Source of the DNA: Bacillota bacterium
GTDB taxonomy: Bacteria; Bacillota; Bacilli; Alicyclobacillales; SLC66
Assembly (NCBI GenBank): GCA_021805735.1
Contig: JAJZEE010000018.1
Coordinates: forward strand, 1-48,188
Length of the DNA: 48,188 nt
Reading direction: 5' to 3'
Shown one piece after another: positions 8,470 through 18,000 of the stretch. A model generated the notes under the pieces. It saw nothing but the letters and a program-made list of their open reading frames with translations. It was not told the DNA's origin and did not search any database. Position numbers and translations under genes: made by a program. Position 1 is the stretch's first letter. Every line of letters starts with the position of its first letter.

Positions 8470-10056
8470 TTACCGTACTGGTGGGCCTGCCTCCAGAACA
8501 TGCTCGGGAACATCGCTGAACTTTTCAAAATTGACCCGAAATCGCATCGCAAGTTCCCGCGCAGCCAGATCGTAAGCGGCAGAGTCACTCCATGTGGCGC
8601 GCGGTTGCAGCACATTGTCTGGCACATCGGGAACAGAGGCTGGTATGGACAAGCCGAAGTTCGGTTCTACGATATACTCGACATGGTTGAGGGCGCCTGA
8701 CAGCGCTGCTTGTACCATTTTCCGCGTATAGGAGAGCTTCATGCGCGCCCCCGCGCCGTAAGGACCGCCGGTCCAGCCGGTATTGACCAGATATACAGCC
8801 GTATGATGGCGCTCGATTTTTTGTCCGAGCATCCGCGCGTAGGTCATGGGATGCAGGGGAAGAAATGGGGAGCCAAAGCAAGCCGAGAATGTCGCTTCCG
8901 GCGACGTGATTCCGCGCTCGGTGCCAGCTAACTTGCTTGTATATCCCGAGAGAAAGTGGTACATCGCCTGTTCATTCGTCAGTTTGGCAATGGGGGGCAA
9001 GACGCCCGATGCATCCGCGGTCAAGAAAATGATGACAGCAGGATGACTGGCCCTGCTTGGCAGCAGCGCATTTGGGATATACTCAATCGGATACGCCGCG
9101 CGCGTGTTCTCAGTCAATTCTGCGGACGCGTAGTCAGCCTGGCGAGTGTGCTGATCAATCAGCACATTTTCGAGAACGGTTCCAAAGCGAATCGCGCTCC
9201 AAATCTGCGGTTCGGCGGCTTCCGTCAAACCGATGCACTTGGCGTAGCAGCCGCCTTCAAAGTTGAACACGCCGTCATCATCCCAGCCGTGCTCATCATC
9301 CCCGATCAACTGTCGGTTCGGATCGGCGGACAGAGTGGTCTTGCCAGTGCCGGAAAGACCGAAAAACAGCGCCACTTGGTCGCCGTCAGCAGCTTTATTG
9401 GCGGAACAGTGCATTGGAAAAATCCCCCGGGTTGGCAACAGATAATTGAGGACTGAGAAGATCGATTTTTTGATCTCGCCAGCGTATTCGGTTCCTCCGA
9501 TAAGCACAAGGCGATGGCGGAACGACACAAAGATAAATGTTTCGGAGTGCGTATGGTCACGAACCGGGTCTGCTTTCAGAGACGGGAGGTCGATGACAGT
9601 GAACGCGGGCGTATGCACGGCCAATTCCTCTTGGCTCGGGCGGATAAACAGCTGGTGTGCAAACAAGTTGTGCCAGGCGTATTCGGTAACTATGCGAATG
9701 GGCAACCGCGCATGATCAGAGGCGCAGGCGAATCCGTCGAACACGAATGTCGATGAATTGGCAACCTTTTCAAGCGCCTGATTGTACAGGCGAAGAAATA
9801 CGGTTTCGTCCATTCTTTGATTCACTTGGCTCCAGTGCACACGAGGTTCGCTGTCAGAATCCGCCACGATGTATTTGTCCTTGGGTGAACGCCCCGTGAA
9901 TTTGCCCGTAGTGGCGCACAGCGCTCCCTCGTTTGTTAATACTGCTTCGTCGCGTTGCAAGGCCAACTCCACGAGTTCCGGGGTGGACAGGTTATAATAC
10001 GTGTGGGAAGACCGCAGTGTGGAATCAAGTCGATCGGAAAGCAAAGCATCAATCAT
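8470..10056 (-). CDS. pckA: Phosphoenolpyruvate carboxykinase (ATP)
   Basis: A 528-aa ATP-type PEP carboxykinase, normal family length. It converts oxaloacetate and ATP to phosphoenolpyruvate, CO2 and ADP, the first committed step of gluconeogenesis, in the cytosol. Diagnostic segments are [10 protein letters not shown] (about 55-64), the family motif [12 protein letters not shown] (187-198), the kinase-1a P-loop GLSGTGKT (233-240) and the metal-binding kinase-2 segment IGDDEHGW (251-258). The start ATG follows a GGAGGG ribosome-binding site. It is transcribed divergently from smpB across about 150 nt and convergently to the sugar kinase. Confidence 0.97.
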   Translation of the reverse strand: MIDALLSDRLDSTLRSSHTYYNLSTPELVELALQRDEAVLTNEGALCATTGKFTGRSPKDKYIVADSDSEPRVHWSQVNQRMDETVFLRLYNQALEKVANSSTFVFDGFACASDHARLPIRIVTEYAWHNLFAHQLFIRPSQEELAVHTPAFTVIDLPSLKADPVRDHTHSETFIFVSFRHRLVLIGGTEYAGEIKKSIFSVLNYLLPTRGIFPMHCSANKAADGDQVALFFGLSGTGKTTLSADPNRQLIGDDEHGWDDDGVFNFEGGCYAKCIGLTEAAEPQIWSAIRFGTVLENVLIDQHTRQADYASAELTENTRAAYPIEYIPNALLPSRASHPAVIIFLTADASGVLPPIAKLTNEQAMYHFLSGYTSKLAGTERGITSPEATFSACFGSPFLPLHPMTYARMLGQKIERHHTAVYLVNTGWTGGPYGAGARMKLSYTRKMVQAALSGALNHVEYIVEPNFGLSIPASVPDVPDNVLQPRATWSDSAAYDLAARELAMRFRVNFEKFSDVPEHVLEAGPPVR

Positions 10057-10205
10057 GAAAAACCCTCCTGTCCTGGTGGGAGTATTTTGCCCTTATGTGG
10101 TGTAATATTCGCTTGATGTCACTTATAGGGTATACGGAAATCGCAAATAATGCAACACAATATCGCCGAACTTCGAAAATGTGACATACTAATTGGAGGT
10201 GTGGT

Positions 10206-11012
10206 ATGCGCCAATTCGCATTATTGATGAGTGCAACGCCGAATGAGAAGTCCGAAATCTGCGACAGATCCGTCGGTACGGGCGCCGTGTCGACGATCGG
10301 AACGAGTGCAGTGTCGCTCAATGGCAAGGCCAGTGCGTCGGGCAGTAGGACCGCTGGCGGTGCGTCTGGCAGTAGGGCTGCGGGCGGTGCGTCTGGCAGT
10401 AGGACCGCTGGCGGTGCGTCGGGCAGTAGGGCTGCGGGCGGTGCGTCTGGCAGTAGGACCGCTGGCGGTGCGTCGGGCAGTAGGGCACGTGGAGCGGCTG
10501 CCGGGGGCGGTGGATCAGGCAGTAAGGTACGTGGAGCGGCTGCCGGGGGCCCGCCTGGCGAAAAGACTGTCGCGCAAAACAAGAAGGCCACGCACGACTA
10601 CTTCATCGAAGAGACGTTTCATGCCGGAATCGCACTGACTGGGACTGAGATCAAGTCCATTCGTTCTGGCAAAGCGAATCTCAAGGATAGTTATGCCCGA
10701 GTTGAGCGCGGAGAAGTCTATTTACATAATTTACACATCAGCCCCTATGAGGCCGGAAATCGATTCAACCACGATCCATTGCGGGCTCGCAAGTTGCTCC
10801 TGCATCGTTCCGAAATCCGCAAATTGATCGGCGCGACCAAAGAGCAGGGGTACTCTCTGGTGCCGCTGCGGCTGTATTTGCGAGGCGGTTTCTGCAAAGT
10901 CGAGCTGGCTCTTGCGCGCGGCAAGAAAAATTACGATAAGCGCGATGCCATCGCAAAACGTGATGCGGACCGCGAAATCGCGCGCGCGTTTCGGGAACGG
11001 CAAAAGGGCTGA
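10206..11012 (+). CDS. smpB: SsrA-binding protein SmpB with a long repetitive N-terminal extension
   Basis: The C-terminal part (about residues 120-268) is a complete Smp[41 protein letters not shown] and the basic tail [20 protein letters not shown]. SmpB binds tmRNA and brings it to stalled ribosomes for trans-translation. Typical SmpB has about 150-160 residues; here about 115 extra residues precede it, mostly Gly/Ala/Ser/Arg repeats. The ATG at 10206 has GGAGGTGTGGT just upstream, so the extension is probably translated. No start with a good ribosome-binding site is seen near the core. ssrA, its RNA partner, lies about 300 nt downstream. Confidence 0.92.
   Translation: MRQFALLMSATPNEKSEICDRSVGTGAVSTIGTSAVSLNGKASASGSRTAGGASGSRAAGGASGSRTAGGASGSRAAGGASGSRTAGGASGSRARGAAAGGGGSGSKVRGAAAGGPPGEKTVAQNKKATHDYFIEETFHAGIALTGTEIKSIRSGKANLKDSYARVERGEVYLHNLHISPYEAGNRFNHDPLRARKLLLHRSEIRKLIGATKEQGYSLVPLRLYLRGGFCKVELALARGKKNYDKRDAIAKRDADREIARAFRERQKG
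10335..10496 (+). repeat. In-frame 27-bp tandem repeat in smpB
   Basis: Six 27-bp units encode ASGSRTAGG or ASGSRAAGG. The T and A versions alternate, so the higher-order unit is 54 bp. A related region with GAAAGG and SGSK motifs follows to about 10555. The repeat lies between the start codon and the conserved SmpB fold. Confidence 0.92.
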
Positions 11013-11307
11013 CAGCGTGGCCCCGCACAGACGCGTCGGAAAGGCCCGCAGACTTTCGTCTGTTCGGCGCCGTGAAAACACGGATGATCGGGTACAAACA
11101 GGGATGTCCGGCTCAATTGAGGCACGAATGGGATCGCCGGTTTTGTATGGGAACGGGGATAGGAACTGGAACAGGAACAGGGAACTGGTCAGCGGTTATC
11201 CTTGATGTAGGGAACAGCGACACAGCGACACCCACCACAATCCACCTCTGTTACTCATCGCGAGTATGTGATATGATAAATGCCACGTCAGATTGCTGAC
11301 ACCTCAT

Positions 11308-11688
11308 GGGGGCGTTCTGGATTCGACGGGGATTGTTCGAGCATGATCGGCGGGTCGTGGGGCTGCGCACACGTTAAAAACGCGGACCTAAACACAAACG
11401 CAAAAACCAAACGTAACACCTTCACAAGCAGCAACCTCGCACTGGCTGCCTAATAGCAGTTGTGCGACGTCGGTATGTCATTTTCCCACGATGATGTAAC
11501 GGCGAAAACTTAGTGGGATAGCCGGGGCAGTCGCCCGTGGTCCTCCGGCGAAACAAATTGCGGGCTAGCCGTCTGACGAGCGCGTCGCTGCGCGCGTCTC
11601 CCGGCGAACTTCAAATCAGCGACTACACCCGTAGATGTGATTGCAGCGAGGTCTTCGGACAGGGGTTCGATTCCCCTCGCCTCCACCA
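11308..11688 (+). ncRNA. ssrA: Transfer-messenger RNA (tmRNA)
   Basis: The 381-nt gene starts GGGGGCGTTCTGGATTCGAC and ends TTCGATTCCCCTCGCCTCCA plus CCA. The 5' GGGGGCG pairs with CGCCTCC as the acceptor stem, and a T-arm lies just before it. The tag reading frame runs from GCA at 11400 to TAA at 11451: AKTKRNTFTSSNLALAA, with the usual LALAA-type degradation signal. tmRNA rescues stalled ribosomes with SmpB. Its 3' end is the integration target of the downstream island, yet the gene remains whole. A possible -10 (TATGAT, 11272-11277) precedes it. Confidence 0.97.
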
Positions 11689-11702
11689 AGCAAACCCACG
11701 AC
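11664..11702 (+). repeat. Left attachment site (attL) in the ssrA 3' end
   Basis: These 39 nt (tmRNA T-arm, acceptor strand, CCA and 14 flanking nt) recur at 41572-41610 with a single mismatch just after the CCA. Direct repeats of a tRNA/tmRNA 3' end at both edges of a foreign segment are the classic signature of tyrosine-integrase islands; ssrA is a well-known target. Confidence 0.9.
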
Positions 11703-11726
11703 CACTAGGATTGATGCCTAGTGGTC
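11700..11726 (+). terminator. Terminator-like hairpin after ssrA, supplied by the island
   Basis: GACCACTAGG (11700-11709) pairs perfectly with CCTAGTGGTC (11717-11726) around a 7-nt loop. There is no strong T run. It begins at the edge of the att repeat and is mostly island sequence, so it would replace the original ssrA terminator displaced to 41604-41622. Confidence 0.55.
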
Positions 11727-11742
11727 AGTGCCCTTTCGAGGC

Positions 11743-11784
11743 TATAATGTAGATAGGTGCACAATTTATTAGGAGAAATAAACT
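11743..11784 (+). promoter_or_regulatory. Probable promoter -10 and RBS of the methyltransferase operon
   Basis: A consensus TATAAT lies at 11743-11748. A convincing -35 is not seen; TGGTCA at 11722-11727 is the nearest candidate, with a short 15-nt spacer. AGGAG at 11771-11775 precedes the ATG at 11785. This is the only promoter-like signal before the three-gene operon. Confidence 0.45.
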
Positions 11785-13107
11785 ATGAATGATTTCCGAT
11801 TAGATAAATTAAGTACCCCGAAGAGAAAACCGTCTGCGACAAGCGGCAAATCAGTGTGGTACGGTTACTATGCTGGTTACTCTGAGGAATTTGTAAAAGA
11901 TGTACTGTGTCATCTTAAGCTTAGCTCCAATGCCATGGTGATGGATCCTTGGAATGGAAGTGGAACGACTACTCAAGTAGCTGCGGAAATGGGATATAGA
12001 GCCATTGGATGCGATATAAATCCGGTGATGATACTTGTCGCGAAGGCCCGTTTAGTATCAACAATTGATGCCGTTCGTTTAACCCAGATCGGCTATGCAA
12101 TAGCAACCAAGGCTAAGAGGTACCGTTATGGGTACCGTTTACAGGATAGCGATCCACTTGAACATTGGATGAGCCAGAATACGGCGGTGGTATTAAGAAA
12201 GCTGCAACGGGCCATACATAGCGTAGTAGATGGCAAACAAGAACTAGATTCGCGGAAGTATGTACTTTTCGGTGAATTGTCAGAGATAGCGTCTTTTTAC
12301 TATGTAGCACTGTTCAGAATGATGAAAGTAGCCCTAGAAGGCTTTAAAAGTTCCAACCCAACTTGGGTGAAGGTGCCGAAAAGTTTTGATGAACGGATAT
12401 CTCTACAGCCCGATGAAATTCTTGCTCTGTTTAATGAGCAAGTGGACTATATGATAATGCAAATGGGGTCGGGTACTCATAATCACATTTTAGATGCAGA
12501 TTTTGCTGTGGCATCATCTACTGACTTGCCTATAATCGATAATTCAGTTGATGCAGTGATAACTTCGCCTCCGTATTGCACCCGAATTGATTATGCAATT
12601 GCGACTCGTGTGGAGTTGGCGATATTAGGATACTCTGGGGACAGAGAGCTTAAGCAACTGCGAAAAAAAATGATAGGAACACCGACTATCATCGAGAATC
12701 AACCTGTGGTTCAGGCAGAGTGGGGAAAAACCTGTATTGACCTTTTGGAACGTATCAAAAGCCACTCGGCAAAAGCTTCTGGGTCGTACTACTATAAAAC
12801 TTATGTTCAGTACTTCGATTCAATTTACCGCTCGTTCAAAGAAATTAACCGAACATTAGTAAAGGGGGGTACTTGCACTATCGTCGTACAAGACTCATAT
12901 TATAAGGATGTCCATGTTGATTTAGGAAAAATATTCGTGGAAATGGCCACCTCCCTCGATTGGTCTCATTATAATCAAGTTGAATTCAGAATGTCACAGA
13001 CTTTAGCCGGCGTTAATAAAGGGTCAGGAAGATATAGGAAGTATTTTGGAGCTGTAGAATCTGCTCTGTTCTTTCAAAAATCAAGACAAGTTGGTGAAAA
13101 CTCATGA
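11785..13107 (+). CDS. SAM-dependent DNA methyltransferase (N4/N6 type)
   Basis: The 440-aa protein has motif I DPWNGSGTT (residues 54-62), an acidic loop YRAIGCDINP (71-80) and catalytic motif IV SPPY (261-264). This order (I before IV) and these motifs mark an amino-methyltransferase acting on adenine N6 or cytosine N4 in DNA. The roughly 180 residues between the motifs could hold the target recognition domain. Its stop overlaps the start of the DUF262 gene by 4 nt. In this operon it probably modifies host DNA so that the DUF262 and HEPN partners do not attack it; that role is inferred. Confidence 0.87.
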   Translation: MNDFRLDKLSTPKRKPSATSGKSVWYGYYAGYSEEFVKDVLCHLKLSSNAMVMDPWNGSGTTTQVAAEMGYRAIGCDINPVMILVAKARLVSTIDAVRLTQIGYAIATKAKRYRYGYRLQDSDPLEHWMSQNTAVVLRKLQRAIHSVVDGKQELDSRKYVLFGELSEIASFYYVALFRMMKVALEGFKSSNPTWVKVPKSFDERISLQPDEILALFNEQVDYMIMQMGSGTHNHILDADFAVASSTDLPIIDNSVDAVITSPPYCTRIDYAIATRVELAILGYSGDRELKQLRKKMIGTPTIIENQPVVQAEWGKTCIDLLERIKSHSAKASGSYYYKTYVQYFDSIYRSFKEINRTLVKGGTCTIVVQDSYYKDVHVDLGKIFVEMATSLDWSHYNQVEFRMSQTLAGVNKGSGRYRKYFGAVESALFFQKSRQVGENS

Positions 13108-14216
13108 CCCATGCAGGCATAGACCTGATTAAGGCCGTGGATCAGAGAATAGAGAAAATTCGAACCCGCAGTTTAGATGTTTCTTTCAATGAACTTCTAG
13201 ACATGCATCGAGATGGGGAACTCATTATTGATCCGGAGTATCAACGACTATTCAGGTGGTCTGAGGGTGCGCAGTCGCGTTTTATTGAGTCCCTCATTCT
13301 TGAAATGCCTGTTCCCCCGATTTTTGTAATAGAACAATCGGAAGGTGTATACGAGCTTATTGATGGGCTTCAACGAATTTCATCTTACTTGCATTTTAGG
13401 GGTCTACATCCATCTAAACCAGGTCAATTACTCGAACTGGTCGATTGTGACATCGTTCCGGAACTTAATGGGCTTACTTACGATGAATTGCCGAAGACAT
13501 TAGAAATTAAACTTAAGCGAAACTTTATTCGCGTCGACATTCTTCGGAAAGAGAGTGATCAACGGTTAAGGTATTACATGTTTAAACGTTTGAATACTGG
13601 AGGAGAGACACTCAGTAACCAGGAGGTTCGAAATTGCACGATTCGTCTGTTGGACGATACTTTTAACTCATTCATATCGGAAATGAGTCAGTATGCAGAT
13701 TTTCTCAATTGCGTTGCCAATTTAACTGAGGAGAAGTTTGATCAGAAGTACGACATAGAACTCGTCCTTAGGTTTTTCGCATTCAAGAATTATCGTGCCC
13801 ACTACCAACACGACGTTGGAGACTTCCTGACAGAGTATATGGAAGCAGTGTCTGATCCGCAAAATAATGAGGTTTCTTTTGACTATGAGGGTGAAAGGCG
13901 CAAGTTTGAGTTAACATTTGCAATTTTAAGTCGAACCCTTGCCGAGGGTATATTCTCAGCTCTTTCTCCAAAGGGAACACTTGTTTCAAAATTTCTTACC
14001 TACCATTACGAAGCATTTACGCTTGGAATGCAAAAATATCTGAGTGTTATTGATCCCGACAATGGTGATTTGATGGAACGATTAAAAAAGAGATTTCTGG
14101 AAATAAAAGCTGATCCGGAGTTCAAGAAAATAACAACTGGCGGGGGTAAAAACTATTCGCGTCCACTCCATGAAAGAATTCAGTTTGTTGAGGATAGAGT
14201 CGGGGATATTCTATGA
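13104..14216 (+). CDS. DUF262 (GmrSD N-terminal-like / ParB-fold) protein
   Basis: The 370-aa protein carries the DUF262 hallmarks: IIDPEYQRLFRW (residues 41-52), then IESLILEMPVPPIFV (61-75) and the nucleotide-binding signature DGLQR (88-92). DUF262 domains occur in the modification-dependent nuclease GmrSD, in BrxU and in SspE, where they bind or hydrolyse nucleotides and can sense DNA modification. I see no HNH (DUF1524-like) nuclease motif at the C-terminus. The effector is therefore more likely the HEPN protein encoded next, whose start overlaps this stop by 4 nt. Confidence 0.87.
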   Translation: MTHAGIDLIKAVDQRIEKIRTRSLDVSFNELLDMHRDGELIIDPEYQRLFRWSEGAQSRFIESLILEMPVPPIFVIEQSEGVYELIDGLQRISSYLHFRGLHPSKPGQLLELVDCDIVPELNGLTYDELPKTLEIKLKRNFIRVDILRKESDQRLRYYMFKRLNTGGETLSNQEVRNCTIRLLDDTFNSFISEMSQYADFLNCVANLTEEKFDQKYDIELVLRFFAFKNYRAHYQHDVGDFLTEYMEAVSDPQNNEVSFDYEGERRKFELTFAILSRTLAEGIFSALSPKGTLVSKFLTYHYEAFTLGMQKYLSVIDPDNGDLMERLKKRFLEIKADPEFKKITTGGGKNYSRPLHERIQFVEDRVGDIL

Positions 14217-14905
14217 GCTTAGATTTAGAGGATATTCGAGCACAAATTGAGGAAGAAATGACCTGGCGAGTAAATGAAATGAGATTTCTAGGAAACCAAC
14301 TTGCTTACATTAGGAACGAGGATGCGCAAAAGCTGTATCGCAAGTCCTTAATTGTAATGTTGTACTCGCACTTCGAGGGATTTTGCAAGACATCTTTCTT
14401 AATTTACGTAAAAGCGGTCAACAAGTTGGGTATTAACCGCTTGGATGCGAATAACCATATTGCAGCCGCATCACTAGGGGAGGTGTTTAAGTATTATGGA
14501 AATACTGATAGGAAGAATGAGTATTTTAAGAACTCCCTGCCGGACGATGAAAAACTGCACCTGTTTTCTCGGCAAGTTGACCTGGTAGCACAGCTTAAGG
14601 AGCTGTTTGATGAAACAGTTACTATTCCAGAATCGATTGTAGATACAGAATCGAATCTTAAACCCGTCGTACTACGAAAGATATTGTTTAGACTTGGATT
14701 TCCATACAACGTATTTGGTCCTCATGAGGGGAAGATTGACTTCTTGCTTAACCGACGAAACAGTGTAGCACATGGCACAAAGGATGGTGGGGTTACTGAC
14801 TCGGAGTATAACGGAGTGCAAATGACTACATATCAAATAATGACGGAACTAACCACACTCATTATGTTAACTTTAGAACAGCAACTCTATCTTAAGAGCT
14901 TGTAG
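14213..14905 (+). CDS. HEPN-domain RNase-like protein (MAE_28990/MAE_18760 type)
   Basis: The 230-aa mostly helical protein has an N-terminal helical segment with YSHFEGFCK (about 51-59) and a C-terminal HEPN catalytic motif RRNSVAHG, in which R182 and H187 give the Rx4H pattern of HEPN ribonucleases. It resembles the MAE_28990/MAE_18760 HEPN-like nuclease family. HEPN proteins usually cut RNA and act as toxins or abortive-infection effectors. Being last in a tightly overlapping operon after a methyltransferase and DUF262, it is the likely effector; this is inference from context. Confidence 0.83.
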   Translation: MSLDLEDIRAQIEEEMTWRVNEMRFLGNQLAYIRNEDAQKLYRKSLIVMLYSHFEGFCKTSFLIYVKAVNKLGINRLDANNHIAAASLGEVFKYYGNTDRKNEYFKNSLPDDEKLHLFSRQVDLVAQLKELFDETVTIPESIVDTESNLKPVVLRKILFRLGFPYNVFGPHEGKIDFLLNRRNSVAHGTKDGGVTDSEYNGVQMTTYQIMTELTTLIMLTLEQQLYLKSL

Positions 14906-14939
14906 GGCACGGAGATCTCTCCCGATTCTTGACCCTGCC

Positions 14940-14990
14940 AGAATTATCCGATAGCATAGAGATAATTCTTAACACGTTCGGATGCTATCG
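14940..14990. promoter_or_regulatory. Two interlocking perfect inverted repeats
   Basis: AGAATTATC (14940-14948) pairs with GATAATTCT (14961-14969), and CGATAGCAT (14949-14957) pairs with ATGCTATCG (14982-14990). The arms alternate, so as RNA the two 9-bp stems would either form an H-type pseudoknot or be mutually exclusive; as DNA they could be overlapping operators. They lie between the HEPN gene and hsdR. Confidence 0.55.
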
Positions 14991-15036
14991 AGGAATGGGT
15001 ACAAAAGGTGATAAGGGCGGATGAGGTGATATAACC

Positions 15037-18000
15037 ATGCATGCAAGCAACTTTGCATTTCTATCCAAGCGGTGGCCAGTTCTGGCTTCACTCGGTCAAT
15101 TAGCCGAAGAATACCTATACACAGACCCGAACTCAGCGATGATTAAGATTCGCCAGTTCGGCGAGACAATGGCGCAAATCATCCTGGCGACGGAGAAAAC
15201 ACCTGAGCCAGAAGACCGCACACAGAACAGTCGCCTCCATCTGCTAAAACAGGATGGTACTTTGACCGCGGATTTGCTGACCTTCTTTCATACCATTAAG
15301 AACATAGGCAACAATGCCGTTCACGGCCTATATAATTCTCAGACAGACGCCAACACAGCCCTTTCGTACGCGTTTACACTTTCCGTGTGGTTCATGCAGA
15401 CATATGGGGACTGGCAGTTCGGGGCACCGGCCTATGTACCACCAAAGCAACACTCGCCACAAGATTCAGCTACTGAAGAACGTCTTCAGCAGATTGCTAA
15501 CGAATATGACCAAAGGATTCAATATCTCGAACGCCAATTGAACGAGCTTCGCTCGAAGCAGGTATCGGAAGACGAACGGACAAACCGCCGTGTGCAATCG
15601 AGCAAGGCGGCAGCCAAACTGCTTGATGAGGCGGAGACTAGGCGACAGCTCGTTGATCAACAGTTGCGCGCAGCAGGATGGGAAGTTGATTCGGATCATC
15701 TTCGCTATTCTTCCGGTGCGCGTCCTGAGAAAGGACGCAACGTCGCTATTGCCGAGTGGCCGACAACGCACGGTCGTGCCGACTATGCGTTGTTTGTGGG
15801 CATGAAGATGGTCGGAATCATTGAGGCTAAGAAAAAGACGAAAGACGTTCTATCCGACCTTGACCAAGCGAAACCGTACGCGAAGGAAGCCCAGCACTTG
15901 CCGGATGAGGAACGACTCGGTCCGTGGGGGCAGTATACGGTTCCGTTCCTGTTTTCCACCAACGGCCGACCCTATCTGCAACAGCTTGAAACCAAGTCGG
16001 GCATTTGGTTTCTCGATGTACGAAGGGGCACCAATCACCCGAGGCCGTTGCGCGACTGGTACTGTCCGGAAGGATTAGCCGAGTTGTTGAATCAGGATGA
16101 AGACGAGGCGCAATCCAAACTGCAAGCTGAACCTCTAGACTATTTGGGACTGCGCGATTATCAATATCGGGCGATTCAATCCGTGGAGAATGCGCTACAA
16201 GAGGGTACACGGAACATTCTCATCGCCATGGCGACCGGATCGGGTAAAACTCGGATGGCCATCGGGCTCATTTATCGCCTCATTAAGACCAAACGATTTC
16301 GACGCATCTTATTCCTAGTCGATCGCGAGGCACTCGGAAAGCAAGCGAAAGATGCATTCGAGGAATCGCGGATGGAGGATTTCAACACCTTCACCGAGAT
16401 TTTTGAGTTGAAAGGGCTGGCAGACAAGTGGCCGGAGGCAGAAACGAAGGTACATATCGCCACCGTGCAAGGCATGGTCAAACGTATCTTGTTTGCCGAG
16501 GACGGAAGTTTGACGCCCACCGTGGACCAGTATGACTGCATTGTCGTGGATGAGGCACACCGTGGGTACATCCTGGATAAAGAGATGTCGGATGTGGAGT
16601 ATCAGTTTCGGGACCAGACTGACTACGTCAGCAAGTACCGCACCGTTTTGGAGCATTTCGACGCGGTGAAGATTGGACTCACGGCAACGCCAGCACTGCA
16701 CACGACCGCGATATTCGGGCCGCCCGTGTTCACCTATTCGTATCGAGAGGCCGTCATCGACGGCTTCTTGGTGGATCACGAGCCGCCCCACCAGTTGGAG
16801 ACGCATCTCAAACAGAACGGAATCCATTGGAAAGCTCGAGAACAAGTTGAGGCCTATGTCGAGGGATCGTCCGAGGTCAAAACGGAGTATTTGCCGGACG
16901 ACGTGAACATTGACGTTGAGGGTTTTAATAAGGTGGTCATTACGGAAAACTTTAATCGCACTGTCATTGCCGAATTGGTCAAGGACATAGACCCAACATT
17001 AGATGGGAAGACATTGGTTTTCGCCGCAACCGACAGTCACGCAGATGATGTCGTAAGAATCTTTAAGGAGGCGCTGACGGCGCGGTACGGGGAAGTGGAT
17101 GACGATGCGGTGCAGAAAATCACAGGGTCGATTCACAACCCATTACAAACCATCCAGAGCTACAAGAACGAGAAGATGCCGAACATTGCCGTGACGGTTG
17201 ACCTGCTGACCACGGGTGTCGACGTACCGAGAATATGTAACCTCGTGTTTCTGCGCCGAGTGAAGTCGCGCATCCTGTATGAGCAAATGCTCGGCCGCGC
17301 TACACGGCTGTGCCCGGAAATCGGGAAGACGCACTTTTCCATCTATGATGCCGTCGGCATCTACGAAGCACTGGAACCAGTGAATACCATGAAACCCGTG
17401 GTTGTCAATCCTTCCGTCACATTCAACCAGCTGGTACAGGAATTGCAGCACTTGGACGATCCGAAGCAGCAGCAGGATCACATCGACCAAGTTATCGCCA
17501 AGCTGCAGCGAAAGAAGAAGTTGCAGAACCCGGAGAAACAGGCGGAGTTCCAGTCTTTGGCCGATGGACAAACAGTAGACGGCATGATTCAATGGTTGCG
17601 CACGACCCCACCGACCGAGACAAAGCGGGTACTTTATGACAATCAGCGGTTGATCACGTTTTTGGATGAGAAGTATAGCGAGCCGGGCATGCAATACATC
17701 TCGCACCACGAGGATACAATGCTTGTACACGAACGAGGGTACGGCAAGGCCAAACGGCCAGAGGATTACTTGGATCAGTTCGCGACGTTCATTCGTGAAC
17801 ACATGAACGAGATCCCAGCCTTGCAGATTGTGTGCCAACGGCCGCGCGATCTCACTCGGCAGGATTTGCGCCAACTGCAGGTGGCACTGGCCCAAGAGGC
17901 CTTTACGGAAACGAATCTGCGAATCGCATGGGCACAGACGACCAATCGCGAAATCGCAGCGGACATCATTGGTTTCATCCGGCAAAGGGCCCTCGGAAGT

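Noticed and set aside
11013-11307. Open frames between smpB and ssrA, and short GGAAC repeats at about 11150-11190
   Set aside because: Translations show no conserved features; the repeats are few and imperfect, and the region is probably just the ssrA upstream sequence.
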